From: Aristolochia californica
Lineage: Eukaryota > Streptophyta > Magnoliopsida > Piperales > Aristolochiaceae
Length of the DNA stretch: 64,000 nucleotides
Direction of reading: 5' to 3'
NCBI GenBank assembly: GCA_029961685.1
Contig: JARWKL010000016.1
Coordinates: forward strand, 14,638,157 to 14,702,156
In this document: in pieces, positions 33,649 to 43,367 of the stretch
How the letters are laid out: every line of letters begins with the position of its first letter
Position numbering within the stretch: the stretch's first letter is position 1
Notes under the pieces: model-generated
What the model was told of the DNA's origin: nothing
Database searches by the model: none
Seen by the model: the letters and a program-made list of their open reading frames with translations, nothing else
Translations under genes and position numbers: made by a program

Positions 33649-33821
33649 TGTTAGATACGTTCTGTAAGTTAACCCATTATTTTTTAGTTACATTTGTTAT
33701 CAAAGTCAGGTTTTGATCCTGGGACTTGTAGGTTATGGTTCAATAAGTCTTAAGATCAAAACCTGGTTTAGATACCAAATGTAAGCAAAAAAAAAGGTCA
33801 ACTTATAAAATGTGTTTAACA
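33649..33821. repeat. Palindromic terminal repeat P2 with opposed tRNA-iMet halves
   Basis: Preceded by a polypurine tract (AAGAGGGAGAA, 33638-33648). The arms 33649-33694 and 33778-33821 are inverted copies. Between them lie an antisense tRNA-iMet 3' half (33695-33738: primer site, T arm, variable region, then GGTTATGG of the anticodon arm) and a sense half (33741-33777, ending in CCA). The palindrome centre falls in the anticodon-arm sequence. Confidence 0.8.
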
Positions 33822-34270
33822 CAAAACCCTTCTCAACTGAATCTTTTAAGGCAGGAAATGTTTTAGTCAAATTGCAAGAGAGAGATTAACTTTCCTAATT
33901 CAAAAGAGCCTCCAAAACAGACCAACTACTACAGTCTTGGAATGAAAATAGGAGTTTCTCCTTTGTAAGAAGTATAATCGGAATTCATTTAGTTTGTAAA
34001 AACAAACAATCAATTGTTGTTGGAATGGGACTGGGACTCATGGAGTCTTATACAAATAGACAAGTGTAGATGATCTGAATATTCCGAAGTGGGTCAAAAT
34101 TAGAGAATGGCTAATCTCGTTGGAAGAAGTAAAATATGTATTAATTCTCTTTCTTTCTATTCATGATTTCTTGTCATTATTTCTTTTATTTCACAGGCTT
34201 TATTCTATATATTTTAGGTACTCTTGGAGTGGTTCCTATTGAACATGCCCCTGCATGGCTATGGCCACTA
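33822..34270. repeat. Flanking segment duplicated at 36571-37020
   Basis: Both copies start CAAAACCCTTCTCAA at the edge of a palindromic repeat and run in parallel for about 450 bp. Shared phrases include GAGAGATTAACTTTCCTAATTC and GAATGAAAATAGGAGTTTC. The level of substitution is moderate. Confidence 0.85.
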
Positions 34271-35174
34271 TTATCCACGAACCTCTACCCCTCTTGCACA
34301 TCTCACGGCCACCTGTGTAGAAGATTTTACATGAAGTGCATGGGTGATGCTCTCTATGACACATGTACCCTTTCCCATTCCTCACATCCCGTTCTCGAGG
34401 TTCACAAGGTTTTTGGGTTCGCTTCACTCCGGATAAGCGTCATTAGTAAGTTAATGGATATTTTGAATTTCCATCCCTTTTGTAAAAAACCATTATCAAG
34501 TTGTTCGGATTCACAGAGAATGGGGCAAAAAGTCAATCAAGGGTCACTATTGTTTCAATTGTTCGAAGAAGCTAAATGACTCCAACTACAAACTGTTCTA
34601 TTTTCTATAATATAAGGATACCATATAGCTACTATACACCTTGGTGTTTTTTTTATTTACTCCTAGTTGTCTAACTCAAATTGTTGCAGATCGAAGGAAT
34701 GAGTTGCAACTTGCTCTCAACTGAAGTAACATAAGAACATGAGGTTCAAAGAGGGGGTTCAAATTTAAAGTACCCGTTGAGCTCCCAAAAGAGAATGACG
34801 AGCAGATGAAAGGTGACAAATCTAAGAAGAAACTTGAGCTGATTAATGGATGATAAAAAAGGACAAAACTGCAAATTGCAGTTTCGATGATTGAGAAACC
34901 TCCGAGAGAGAAAGAGACGCAAATAAAGAATGGGGAATCAAACCAGAAGTTCAACTTAACTAAAGAGTTGCAGATTCAATTTCCATCGACTCAAAGAGTT
35001 GAGGGACAGAATGTCACACATCTAAAACATCATTTGGTGTCCAACAAGAAACTCAAGTTGATAATTGAACAAGCGAGGAAAGAAGTTGATCGATCTCAAA
35101 AACAAATATCAAGGCAATTGTGCTCGATTACTATCTGTAATAAACGTCGTCATAGACGGAAAAGAATTCTTGTG
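34271..35174. other. No recognised gene
   Basis: Open frames at 34163-34579 (138 residues) and 34887-35192 (101 residues, rich in Lys, Glu and Gln) show no domain I know. They could be fragments of a captured gene or chance. The context is repeats on both sides. Confidence 0.4.
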
Positions 35175-35879
35175 AGAGCACCATTATTTTAGAAGCCTCT
35201 TGCTACAACGAAATCTCAATAATTTGATATACTACAAATATATTACACAGGTAGTTCACTATTTTCTTTTGCTTTATTTAGTTTTACTTGTTTTGTTTCA
35301 GGATTTACATTAAATTTCTTTGTGGATGTTAAACAACTAGACACATAATAAATATATTATAATGCCTCTTCTATTCATGTCAAATTAGAACAAAAACTTC
35401 ATATTTTGCTAACATTTTGTGAATTATGTTTGAGCTTTGATCACTTTTGATGTGAAAATAAATACCTGAGTGTTGAAGGTGATTATGCAATAGGTTTAAC
35501 TTCTACCAGCCCAATAGAAATTTTAAGAGAGCACCATTATTTTAGAAGCCTCTTGCTACAACGAAATGTCAATAATTTGACATACTATAAATATATTACA
35601 CAGCTATTTCACTATTTTCTTTTACTTTATTTAGTTTTACTTGTTTTGTTTCAGGATTTACATTAAATTTCTTTGTGGATGTTAAACAACCAGACACATA
35701 AATAAATATATTATAATGTTTCTTCTATTCATGTCAAATTAGAACAAAAACTTCATATTTTGCTAACATTTTGTGAATTATGATTGAGCTTTGATAACTT
35801 TTGATGTAAAATAAATACCTAAGTGTTGAAGGTGATTGTGCAATAGGTTTAACTTCTATCAGCCCAGTAGAAATTTCAA
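35175..35879. repeat. 352-bp tandem duplication, two copies
   Basis: Units 35175-35526 and 35527-35879 start GAGAGCACCATTATTTTAG and stay aligned to the end with few substitutions. A partial third copy of the unit's last third is dispersed at about 37975-38080 (AATAAATACCTGAGTRTTGAAGG). Confidence 0.9.
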
Positions 35880-36265
35880 GATTATTTTCAGTACTGCTAG
35901 TAAACTCTAAATTACTTTTATCTTTTTTAATTAAAAAATAGTTTATAGTTATGCCAATCAGGAGAAGAGATTTGCTTCATAATTTTTTTTAATTATTAAA
36001 AAATTAAACTACCACTCCTCACAGCTCAAGGGGCACAAAATAGGTGGAAGGGCTTTGTCAAGTAAAAGGTGTCCCAACACCACCCTTGGACACGTAATAG
36101 TGACGGGGACATTCATCACTATGGATGAGCATTAGAGGGCTGTTTTTAGAACCCAATAATGCTATGTGAACTTAATCATTAAACTTGTCCAGCTAAAAAA
36201 AAAACCATTAACAAAGTTAACTCCAATACTCCCTTATCCCATCACTTCTCTCTGGCCCATTGCCA
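35880..36265. other. No recognised feature
   Basis: AT-rich spacer. Its right end (CTGGCCCATTGCCATGTTAG, about 36252-36271) resembles 38092-38112, so it belongs to a locally repeated segment. No gene is seen. Confidence 0.4.
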
Positions 36266-36570
36266 TGTTAGACACATTCTATAAGTTGACCCATTCTTCT
36301 ATGTCATCGGCCACAAGTCACATGATCGAAACCTGGGTCGAATACCAAATTTAAGTAGAAAAAATGGGTCAACTTATTGAACGTGTCTAACATTAAGAAT
36401 GAGTCAACTTACAGAAAGTGTCTAACATTTACTACTTAAATTTGGTATCGGAGCTAGGTTTCAATCCTGGGACTTGTTGATTATGGGCCTACAAGTTCCA
36501 GGATTGAAACCTGGCTCTGATACCAAATGTAAGCATACATAATTGGTCAACTTTCAAAATGAGTCTAATA
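36266..36570. repeat. Palindromic repeat P3, double form
   Basis: The first part (36266-36392) is a collapsed palindrome: TGTTAGACAC...GTGTCTAACA with a short tRNA-like centre. The second part (36393-36570) has an antisense tRNA-iMet 3' half (36443-36488) followed by a sense half (about 36487-36525, ending in CCA), then an inverted arm ending at 36570. The right edge abuts CAAAACCC, exactly as P2 does. No coding element is attached. Confidence 0.75.
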
Positions 36571-37020
36571 CAAAACCCTTCTCAATCGAGATTTTTAAGG
36601 CACGAGAAGTTTTAGTCAAATCCCAAGAGAGAGATTAACTTTCCTAATTCAAAAGAGACTCCAAAATAGACCAACTACTTAAGTCTTGGAATGAAAATAG
36701 GAGTTTCGCCTTTGTAAGAAATATAATTGATTTTTTTATTTAGTTTCTAAAAATAAACAATAAGTTACTTTTGGAATGGAAGTAAGAGTCATGGAGTCTT
36801 ATACAAGTAGATGAGTGCATGCTTTCTAAATATTCAGAAGTGAGTCGAAGTTAGAGAATGATCTATCTCATTGGAAGAAGTAAAAAATAGATATTAATTC
36901 TCTTTCTTTCTATTCATGATTTCTCGTTGTTATTTCTCTTATTTTACATATTTTATTCTATATATTATAGGAACTCTTGAAGCGGTTCCTGTTGAATTTT
37001 CCCCTACATGGTAATGACCA
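36571..37020. repeat. Second copy of the 33822-34270 segment
   Basis: See the first copy. The two are about 2.75 kb apart in direct orientation, and each has a palindromic tRNA repeat at its left edge. Confidence 0.85.
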
Positions 37021-38842
37021 TTAACTTGCAGATGTTGCTTATCTGAAGTTTAGTGAACTTTGAGAACAGGATGCAAAGAATGTGAATGGATACACGCATC
37101 GCAGAGAGCATCTCTCCCTCTCGGCCTTCGTCATAGAGCCGCCATCACAGAGCTCGAGAGGCCGAGTCTCTAGGCATCCCTCTCTTCTCCCTCTCGACGT
37201 ATTGTCGGAGTGCTCCCTCCGTCACCGTTGCCTACTGGCCCGCAGTTGTCTCCCACTGGTGAGGAAGACGAAGCTCGTCATAAAAATAATAATCCATATT
37301 TGTATTTATAAAATAATTTTATTTATTTATTCAGTATATTCATTTTGTAATTACTGTATTAAATTATTGATTTAATAGTCATAATTAAAATATTTTAAAA
37401 ATAAACATTTGATAAATTGTTTTGGTTTAATTATCCCATTGCTATATTTAATTAAACCAATGGTTTTAAATTTTGTGGCAATATATTATTAATTAATAAT
37501 ACGTAAAAATATATATTATGTTGTTGATAAAATAATTTATTTATTATATTTATTTTTTATTATTGTATTAAATTAGTATTTTAATGTTAAAATTTAACTT
37601 ATAAAATAATTTAGTTATTTATTACATTCGCTTAAGTTATTTTTTAATTTTTTTATATAATTTATGCTTGTCACACATAATTATTATATTAATTTATAAT
37701 AAATTGTAATCATTAAGTAATATAATATAGTCTTTCATTAATTAGTTTATTAATATATTTTAATACTACACATTAAATCATTTATAAGTGTAGTAACCAT
37801 GCTTATTTTGGTTAATTATCTGTTTATGTATATGTTCTATTTAAGTATTTTACCAAAAGTTACTCATTCTCTTGTTTATATCATATTTTTCATTTTAGGG
37901 CACTAACACTGGAATCTGTTTTCCAGTGCACTTGAACTCGTCTATACTAACACCCAAGGATGAGTTGAAGTTGAATCAATTCATTTTTCACTTTTTATGT
38001 AAAAATAAATACCTGAGTATTGAAGGTGATTGTACAATAAGTTTAACTTCTATCAACCAAATGGAAAACTCAGCTAATCTCATCACCACTCTGTGGCCCA
38101 TTGTCATGTTGGTTCATATGTTATTCCATCTTTAACATATGTATATAATGTTTTTTAAAAAAACAAAGAATATTGAATTTCATCATCAAAGTAAAAAAAA
38201 AAAATCTATATGAAATATAACAAATGTATTTTTAAAATAATAAAATATAATTAATTCAATTTATAATAAATTATTGTTGTTCGAATTTTTGTTGGGGCGA
38301 AGGTAAACTCTTGTGGGGTTACCCTTTCATGTGGCGATTAGCTCGAAAGTTTCACGCCGTTCAATTATCAAGCAATCATTCAGAAAAGAAGTTCTCGTCC
38401 CACCGAACCCTGCGCTTGTTCGGCCCGGCAAATTCGAGGCTCGCTTCTGTCTGCCGCTTCCCCTTCCCGAGATCTCTCTCTTGCCCACCAACCGCATCAG
38501 CGCCACGTGGTTTTGTTGCACGAGGTCGTCGTTTACCAAAATACCCCTGGTATCTAACTGAATTGCGCCGCATCTGTGAGACACGTAGACCGTTACGTGG
38601 AGTAGCATTTTGGCCACGTTGTCATTTAAACGTTTCTTGAGACTATAGGTCCACCAGGTGCGCCTCGGTGGTGTCTTTCCTTCGATACGACTCGTGGCCT
38701 ATTTTTTTTGTTTTTGTTTTTTAAATGTTTGTTTACGGTTTTACCCATGTCCGTATTTTCTCTATTAAGGAACAAAAAGTGGATTAACAACATAATAGAA
38801 TAGTAATTTCACGTAGGAGAGGTGTTGAAGAGTACCCACAGT
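37021..38842. other. Compositional patchwork without a recognised gene
   Basis: 37082-37280 is a GC-rich block with an unrecognised short frame. 37290-37900 is extremely AT-rich (runs of TTTATTAAT type). 37975-38080 is a partial copy of the 352-bp unit. 38311-38640 is GC-richer, open in three frames and carries a CCACGTGG G-box core at about 38503-38510. It could be a promoter or first exon, but no homology is seen. Confidence 0.45.
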
Positions 38843-39120
38843 TAGGGTGGCATGGCATCGAACTCAGCCGGTTCGCGAGAGGCTCAAACTCGGCTCGATT
38901 CTTGCTCTGTTTGATTCGGTTTATCTTGATCTAGATCCGGTTCGTTTAGGTTAACGAGTCGAACTCGACCGAACCATGGTTCGGTTCGAAAACTCGCGAA
39001 CCGGCTCGCTAACTCAACGAGGGCCTAGGAGCCAGGAACGAGAGGTGCTTCGTCTTCGTCTCGACCTTCTCACAACTTTCTCTCCATGTTCTCTGTCACG
39101 GTCTTTTTCTTCATCTCTCA
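38843..39120. repeat. Fragment of the 43368-45660 hAT-type family
   Basis: Starts TAGGGTGGCAT and runs through Ser/Arg-like CGAACTCAGCCGG, ACCATGGTTCGGTTCGAAA and CAACGAGGGCC phrases. These align with 46912-47110 and, in reverse, with the right end of 43368-45660. The far end is not found. It is followed by two tandem copies of CCCCAACGTTTCTACCGTCA (about 39132 and 39241). Confidence 0.65.
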
Positions 39121-39228
39121 TTACCCCCTCCCCAACGTTTCTACCGTCATCGTCACTGCCGCCTGACATCCCCATCCCCATCGCCCGCTGCCTCCACTCT
39201 GCTCAACCACCATTGCCGATGCCCCGCA

Positions 39229-39245
39229 CCCCCCCCCCCCCCCCC
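39229..39245. repeat. Poly-C tract, 17 bp
   Basis: An uninterrupted run of 17 C between GCA and AACG, at the edge of the second CCAACGTTTCTACC unit. Confidence 0.95.
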
Positions 39246-39415
39246 AACGTTTCTACCGTCACCATCACTATCATCGTCACTGTCGCTTGACGTCCCCATC
39301 ACCAGAGAGAGAGGAGTCACGTTAAGGAATGGGTTTTCTTCTTGTGTACGGTACCGTGGCCGTGCAGTGGTGGCGTGTTAGTCTTCCAAAATTGTGGCGC
39401 ACCCATAGCGAGGGA

Positions 39416-39763
39416 TGTTACCATATTTTGGAATTTATATTAATGTTAGTTGTTTAGATAATTACATGTATATAGGTTAATAAGTTATATGAGTTATATT
39501 ATAATTAAGCCATGGGCTTTCTTGTTTAACCTAAACCTAATTCTATGTTTAAATAGAGAAAGGAAAAGGGGAAGAGGATCTCCGATTTCATAAACTTCTC
39601 TTGCATATTGGTGGTCTTCATTCTCAGAGCTTGGAGCTCTCGGGTGTGGGTATTCCATGACCCTATTAGGTATATTATCTTGATCATTGTTGCTTCCTCC
39701 AGCAATTAGAATTCTTTTCGTAGATTCAGAGCAGAAAGCTCTTTATTTTGGTTGTTCACGACA
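39416..39763 (+). repeat. 5' LTR of copia D
   Basis: 348 bp, TGTTACCATAT...TTCACGACA. Similarity to the right LTR continues for a further 8 bases (GAACCTCT), so the exact end is uncertain. Confidence 0.85.
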
Positions 39764-39866
39764 GAACCTCTAGGTGGAAAAAAAAAAATTAGTGACTCTA
39801 GGATTGCTTTTCAGCACAATTTTGCACTCGGATTGCTGTGTATCTGAGTGGTTTGCTATATTCATC

Positions 39867-40914
39867 ATGTTAACTGACAAGTTAGATGTTTTACCTATTC
39901 GTTTCACTGGTAAGAATTACTCTACATGAGCATTTCAATTCCGTTTATTTGTTATGGGAAAAGAGCTATAGGGTCATATAAATGGAAGCAATCTGGTAGA
40001 TCAAGAGGCCGCAACTTTGTCAAAGTGGACAACCATGGATGCTCGAGTAATTATCTAGATACTTGGCTCTGTTGAGCCACATTTTTTTCTTAATTTACGG
40101 CCTTATAGAAATGCAGCTAATATGTGGAATTACCTCCACAAGATTTACAACCAAAATAGCACCGCTCAACAGTTTCAATTGGAATATGAGATGGCTAATT
40201 TCACACAGGGTAGCCTCTCTATTGAAGAATTCTATTATGGGTTTCTAAATTTTTGGGCTGACTATGCTGAGATTTTTTATGAGATTGTTCCAATTGCTGC
40301 TCTCTTTGCCGTTTAGGTCGTGCATGAGACAAGCAAGAGAGACCAATTTTTGATGAAGCTCCGTTCAGAGTTTGACATTGCCTGTTTCAATCTAATGAAT
40401 TGTTATCCTGTACCATCTCTAAATACTTGTTTGGGTGAGCTTCTAAGGGAGGAACAACGTATTGCCACTCAGGCCGCCATGGAACATCGGGCTAATATTG
40501 ATACCCCTATTCCTGTGGCATATGCCGCACAAGGGATAAATCAGGGTAGAGACATGAAGCCCGTCCAGTGCTTCAACTATAAAGAATTTGGTCATTTTGC
40601 TCGGGATTACACTAAGAAGTTCTGTAGATACTGCAAGCAAACGGGTCATCTCCTTGCCGCTTGTCCTATTCGCCAAGCAAGGAAGAAGGGCAGTACTTAT
40701 CATGCCTCCACAGGTGCTTCTAGTTCTATTGCCTTGCCTCCTGCCATGCCGATTACTCTGAATACTGTTTCTACAGTCTCAACAAGTCCAAGTACACTCA
40801 CTCCTGAAATGGTACAACAAATGATCATTTATGCCTTTTATACTTTTGGGCTCTCAGGTAAGAATAAAGTTTCTACTCGCCCATGGTATTTGACTCCAGA
40901 GCTTCTAACCATAT
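39867..40914 (+). pseudogene. Copia D gag
   Basis: Start at 39867 (MLTDKLDVLPIRFTGKNYS). Internal stops lie near 39927 and 40055. The frame at 40063-40316 and then 40320-40916 gives the gag body (MWNYLHKIYNQNSTAQQF; KFLMKLRSEF-like). It ends in a double zinc knuckle, CFNYKEFGHFARDY and then CRYCKQTGHLLAAC. The first knuckle has lost two Cys (both now Tyr); the second is intact. A stop lies at about 40914. Confidence 0.8.
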
Positions 40915-42436
40915 GACCAACACTGCTATTTCTCTTTGTAATGTCAGAAAGTATGATGAAAATCTAAAAATTAACATTGTTGATGGCAGATCTGTCTATC
41001 AGTGCTGTTGGAGATCTTTCTCCTCCCTTAGCTAATATTTTTGTATCCCTTGGTCTCTCCACAAATCTTATTTCTGTTGGTCAGTTGGTTGATAATAATT
41101 GTAATGTTCAGTTCTGTCGATCTGGTTGTATTGTGTAGGATCAAGCGCCAGGGAAGATGATCGCGAAGAGGCCTAAAGTGGGACGACTCTTTCCCAGCCA
41201 AGTTTTTCTCTCTACCAGTATACCTCATGATTCTTTACTTTCCTTTGCATGTAATATTGTTAGTTTTGGAACTAAAATGTGGCATAAACGTCTCGGTCAC
41301 CTAAACTTTGATGTACTTTGTATAGTGTTTAATTCTGGTTTATTAAAAAGAACAACATGTTCTTCTCTTGATCTTTCATTTGATTGTTCATCATACAAAC
41401 TTAGCAAAAGTAAAGTTCTCCCTTTTCCTCATCATGGATCTCATGTCACACATTATTTTGATATTATTCTATGTAATGTTTGGGGAATTGCTCCTATTGT
41501 TTCTCATGCGCATTATATGTACTTTGTTACTTTTATCGATGACTTTAGCCATTTTACTTGGGTCTACTTTCTACGGGCTAAGTCTGAAGTTTTTGTTATA
41601 TTTAAATGCTTTATTGCGCTTCTTGAGACTCAATTCTCTGCCAGCATCAAGGTATTGTACTCTAATTCTGACTGTGAATACATGTCTAATGAGTTTCAAG
41701 ATTTTCTTCAAAGCCAAAGTATCATCTCTCAGCGTTCGTGTTGTTTGACACCTCAGCAAAATGGAGTTGCAGAGAGGAAAAATCGTCATCTTCTTAATGT
41801 AGTATGAACTTTTTTACTTGATTCATTTGTTCCTCCTCGTTTTTGGTGTGAAGCGTTGTCCACTTCGGTACATTTAATCAACCGATTGCCTTCTCCTATA
41901 TTGCATCATGTTTTTCCATTCTTTAAGTTATTTGGTTATTCTCCTTCATATGTGGATCTTCGAACATTCGGTTGTGTTAGTTTTGTGCATCTACCTACTC
42001 ATGAACGACATAAACTTACAACCAAATTCATTAAGTGTGCTTTTCTTGGTTATGCTATATCACAAAAAGGCTATGTTTTCTATGATCCCCATGCTCGTCG
42101 TATACGTGTTTCTCGGAATGTGGTTTTCTTTGAAAATCAATATTTCTTTCTCTCTCATGTTGAGCTACCATCTGCATCTTTATCTATTTTGCCTAGCTGT
42201 TATGAGCCCAGTCCCACTTCATCCGTGGCCCCTCCTAATCCTGACCTGGCGCCTGCTCCTGATCCTCCTCCTCCTCCTGGTTCCATCACTCTTCGCCGGT
42301 CTACTCGCACTTCTTGCTCACCTGATAGGTATGCTTTCTCCTCCACTGTCTCTCTTGTGGCTACTTTATCATCTATTTCGATTCTCTCTTGCTACAAAGA
42401 GGCAATGGCACATGAGTGTTGGGAAAAGGCAATGCG

Positions 42437-42467
<31 letters not shown>

Positions 42468-42473
42468 TATTAA
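40915..42473 (+). pseudogene. Copia D protease end and integrase
   Basis: 41157-41807 is open for 216 residues: MWHKRLGHLNFDVL, then the integrase core. The first catalytic site reads CNVWG (AAT at 41475-41477), where the family has Asp. NSDCEYMS keeps the second Asp and NGVAERKN the Glu. After a stop at about 41807 the C-terminal part is open at 41856-42473 (HLINRLPSPI; RTFGCVSFVHLP; RVSRNVVFFENQYFF). It runs into a C31 tract that encodes a run of Pro. Confidence 0.82.
42437..42467. repeat. Poly-C tract, 31 bp
   Basis: Thirty-one consecutive C between GCG and TATTAAGCC, inside the pol region of copia D. It can form G-quadruplex or i-motif structures, and its length is likely variable between individuals and sequencing methods. 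Confidence 0.95.
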
Positions 42474-43367
42474 GCCTCTTGGGAGTAAATGAGGTTTTTG
42501 TGTAAAGCTTTGATCGGATGGTTCTTTGGATCGATACAAACTCGTAGCTCCGGGAAACATGCAGAAATATGGGATTGATTATGAGGATACATTTGCTCCA
42601 GTTACTAAGATGACCACGGTTCGTACTATTTTAGCTATTACTGCTTCACAGTCCTGACATCTGCTTCAGATGGATGTGAAGAATGCATTTCTGCATGGTG
42701 ATTTACAAGAAGATAATTACATGAAAATTCTCTCTGGTATGACTACTTCTTCTCCTCAGGATGTCTGCAAGCTACACCGTCCTTTGTATGGGCTTTAGCA
42801 AGCTCCCCGGGCTTGGTTTGAGAAGTTTTGTGGTGCAATTTTTTTCCACATCTTTACGCAAAGCCAATATGACTCTTCTCTATTCTTTCACAAGTCGGCA
42901 TCGGGCATTGTCCTCCTCTTGGTCTATGTGGATGATATTATCCTTAATGGCACTGACTCTAGTCTGATTATTATGCTTCAACGGCTTCTACATTCGACCT
43001 TCCATATAAAAGATTTGGGATAGCTAACATACTTCTTAGGACTGAAAGTACATCATCGGGCCAAAGGTATTTTCCTAAATCAGCACAAGTATACCTAAGA
43101 TATTATTACCTTAACTAGTTTGGCGGATACTTCTTCTGTTGCTACTCCTATGGAGTTGAATGTAAAATACCGAAAAGATGAAAGGGACCTTCTTGATGAT
43201 CCTACTCTCTATCGACGTTTAGTTGGAAGTCTCATCTACTTGACCACGACTCGCCCGGATATCTCCTATGTCATTCATCAGGTCAGTCAATTTATGTCTT
43301 CTCCTCGACATCTTCATCTTGTTGCAGTCCGACGCATTGTTTGTTATCTTCGAGGTTCTCCTACTCA

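Larger units (their letters stand above)
29989..33821. mobile_element. Copia-derived inverted composite with palindromic, tRNA-containing termini
   Basis: 3833 bp flanked by a perfect target duplication CAAAA (29984-29988 and 33822-33826), so it integrated as one unit. The ends (29989-30215 and 33649-33821) are palindromic repeats. The 80-90 bp just inside the left end (30216-30297) is the reverse complement of the 80-90 bp just inside the right end (about 33560-33648), including the polypurine tract. Both ends therefore look like retrotransposon 3' ends. Gag lies on the minus strand (30830-31150) and pol on the plus strand (31430-33250). A solo LTR (30298-30776) was inserted later. The simplest reading is a rearranged inverted dimer of a copia element. 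Confidence 0.75.

Noticed and set aside
34163..34579. 138-residue frame as a gene
   Set aside because: No known domain, starts inside a duplicated repeat flank, and its duplicate near 36900-37020 is not open in the same way.
41908..42492. 194-residue hydrophobic frame as a membrane protein
   Set aside because: It overlaps the copia D integrase C-terminal frame in another phase and arises from T-rich codons.
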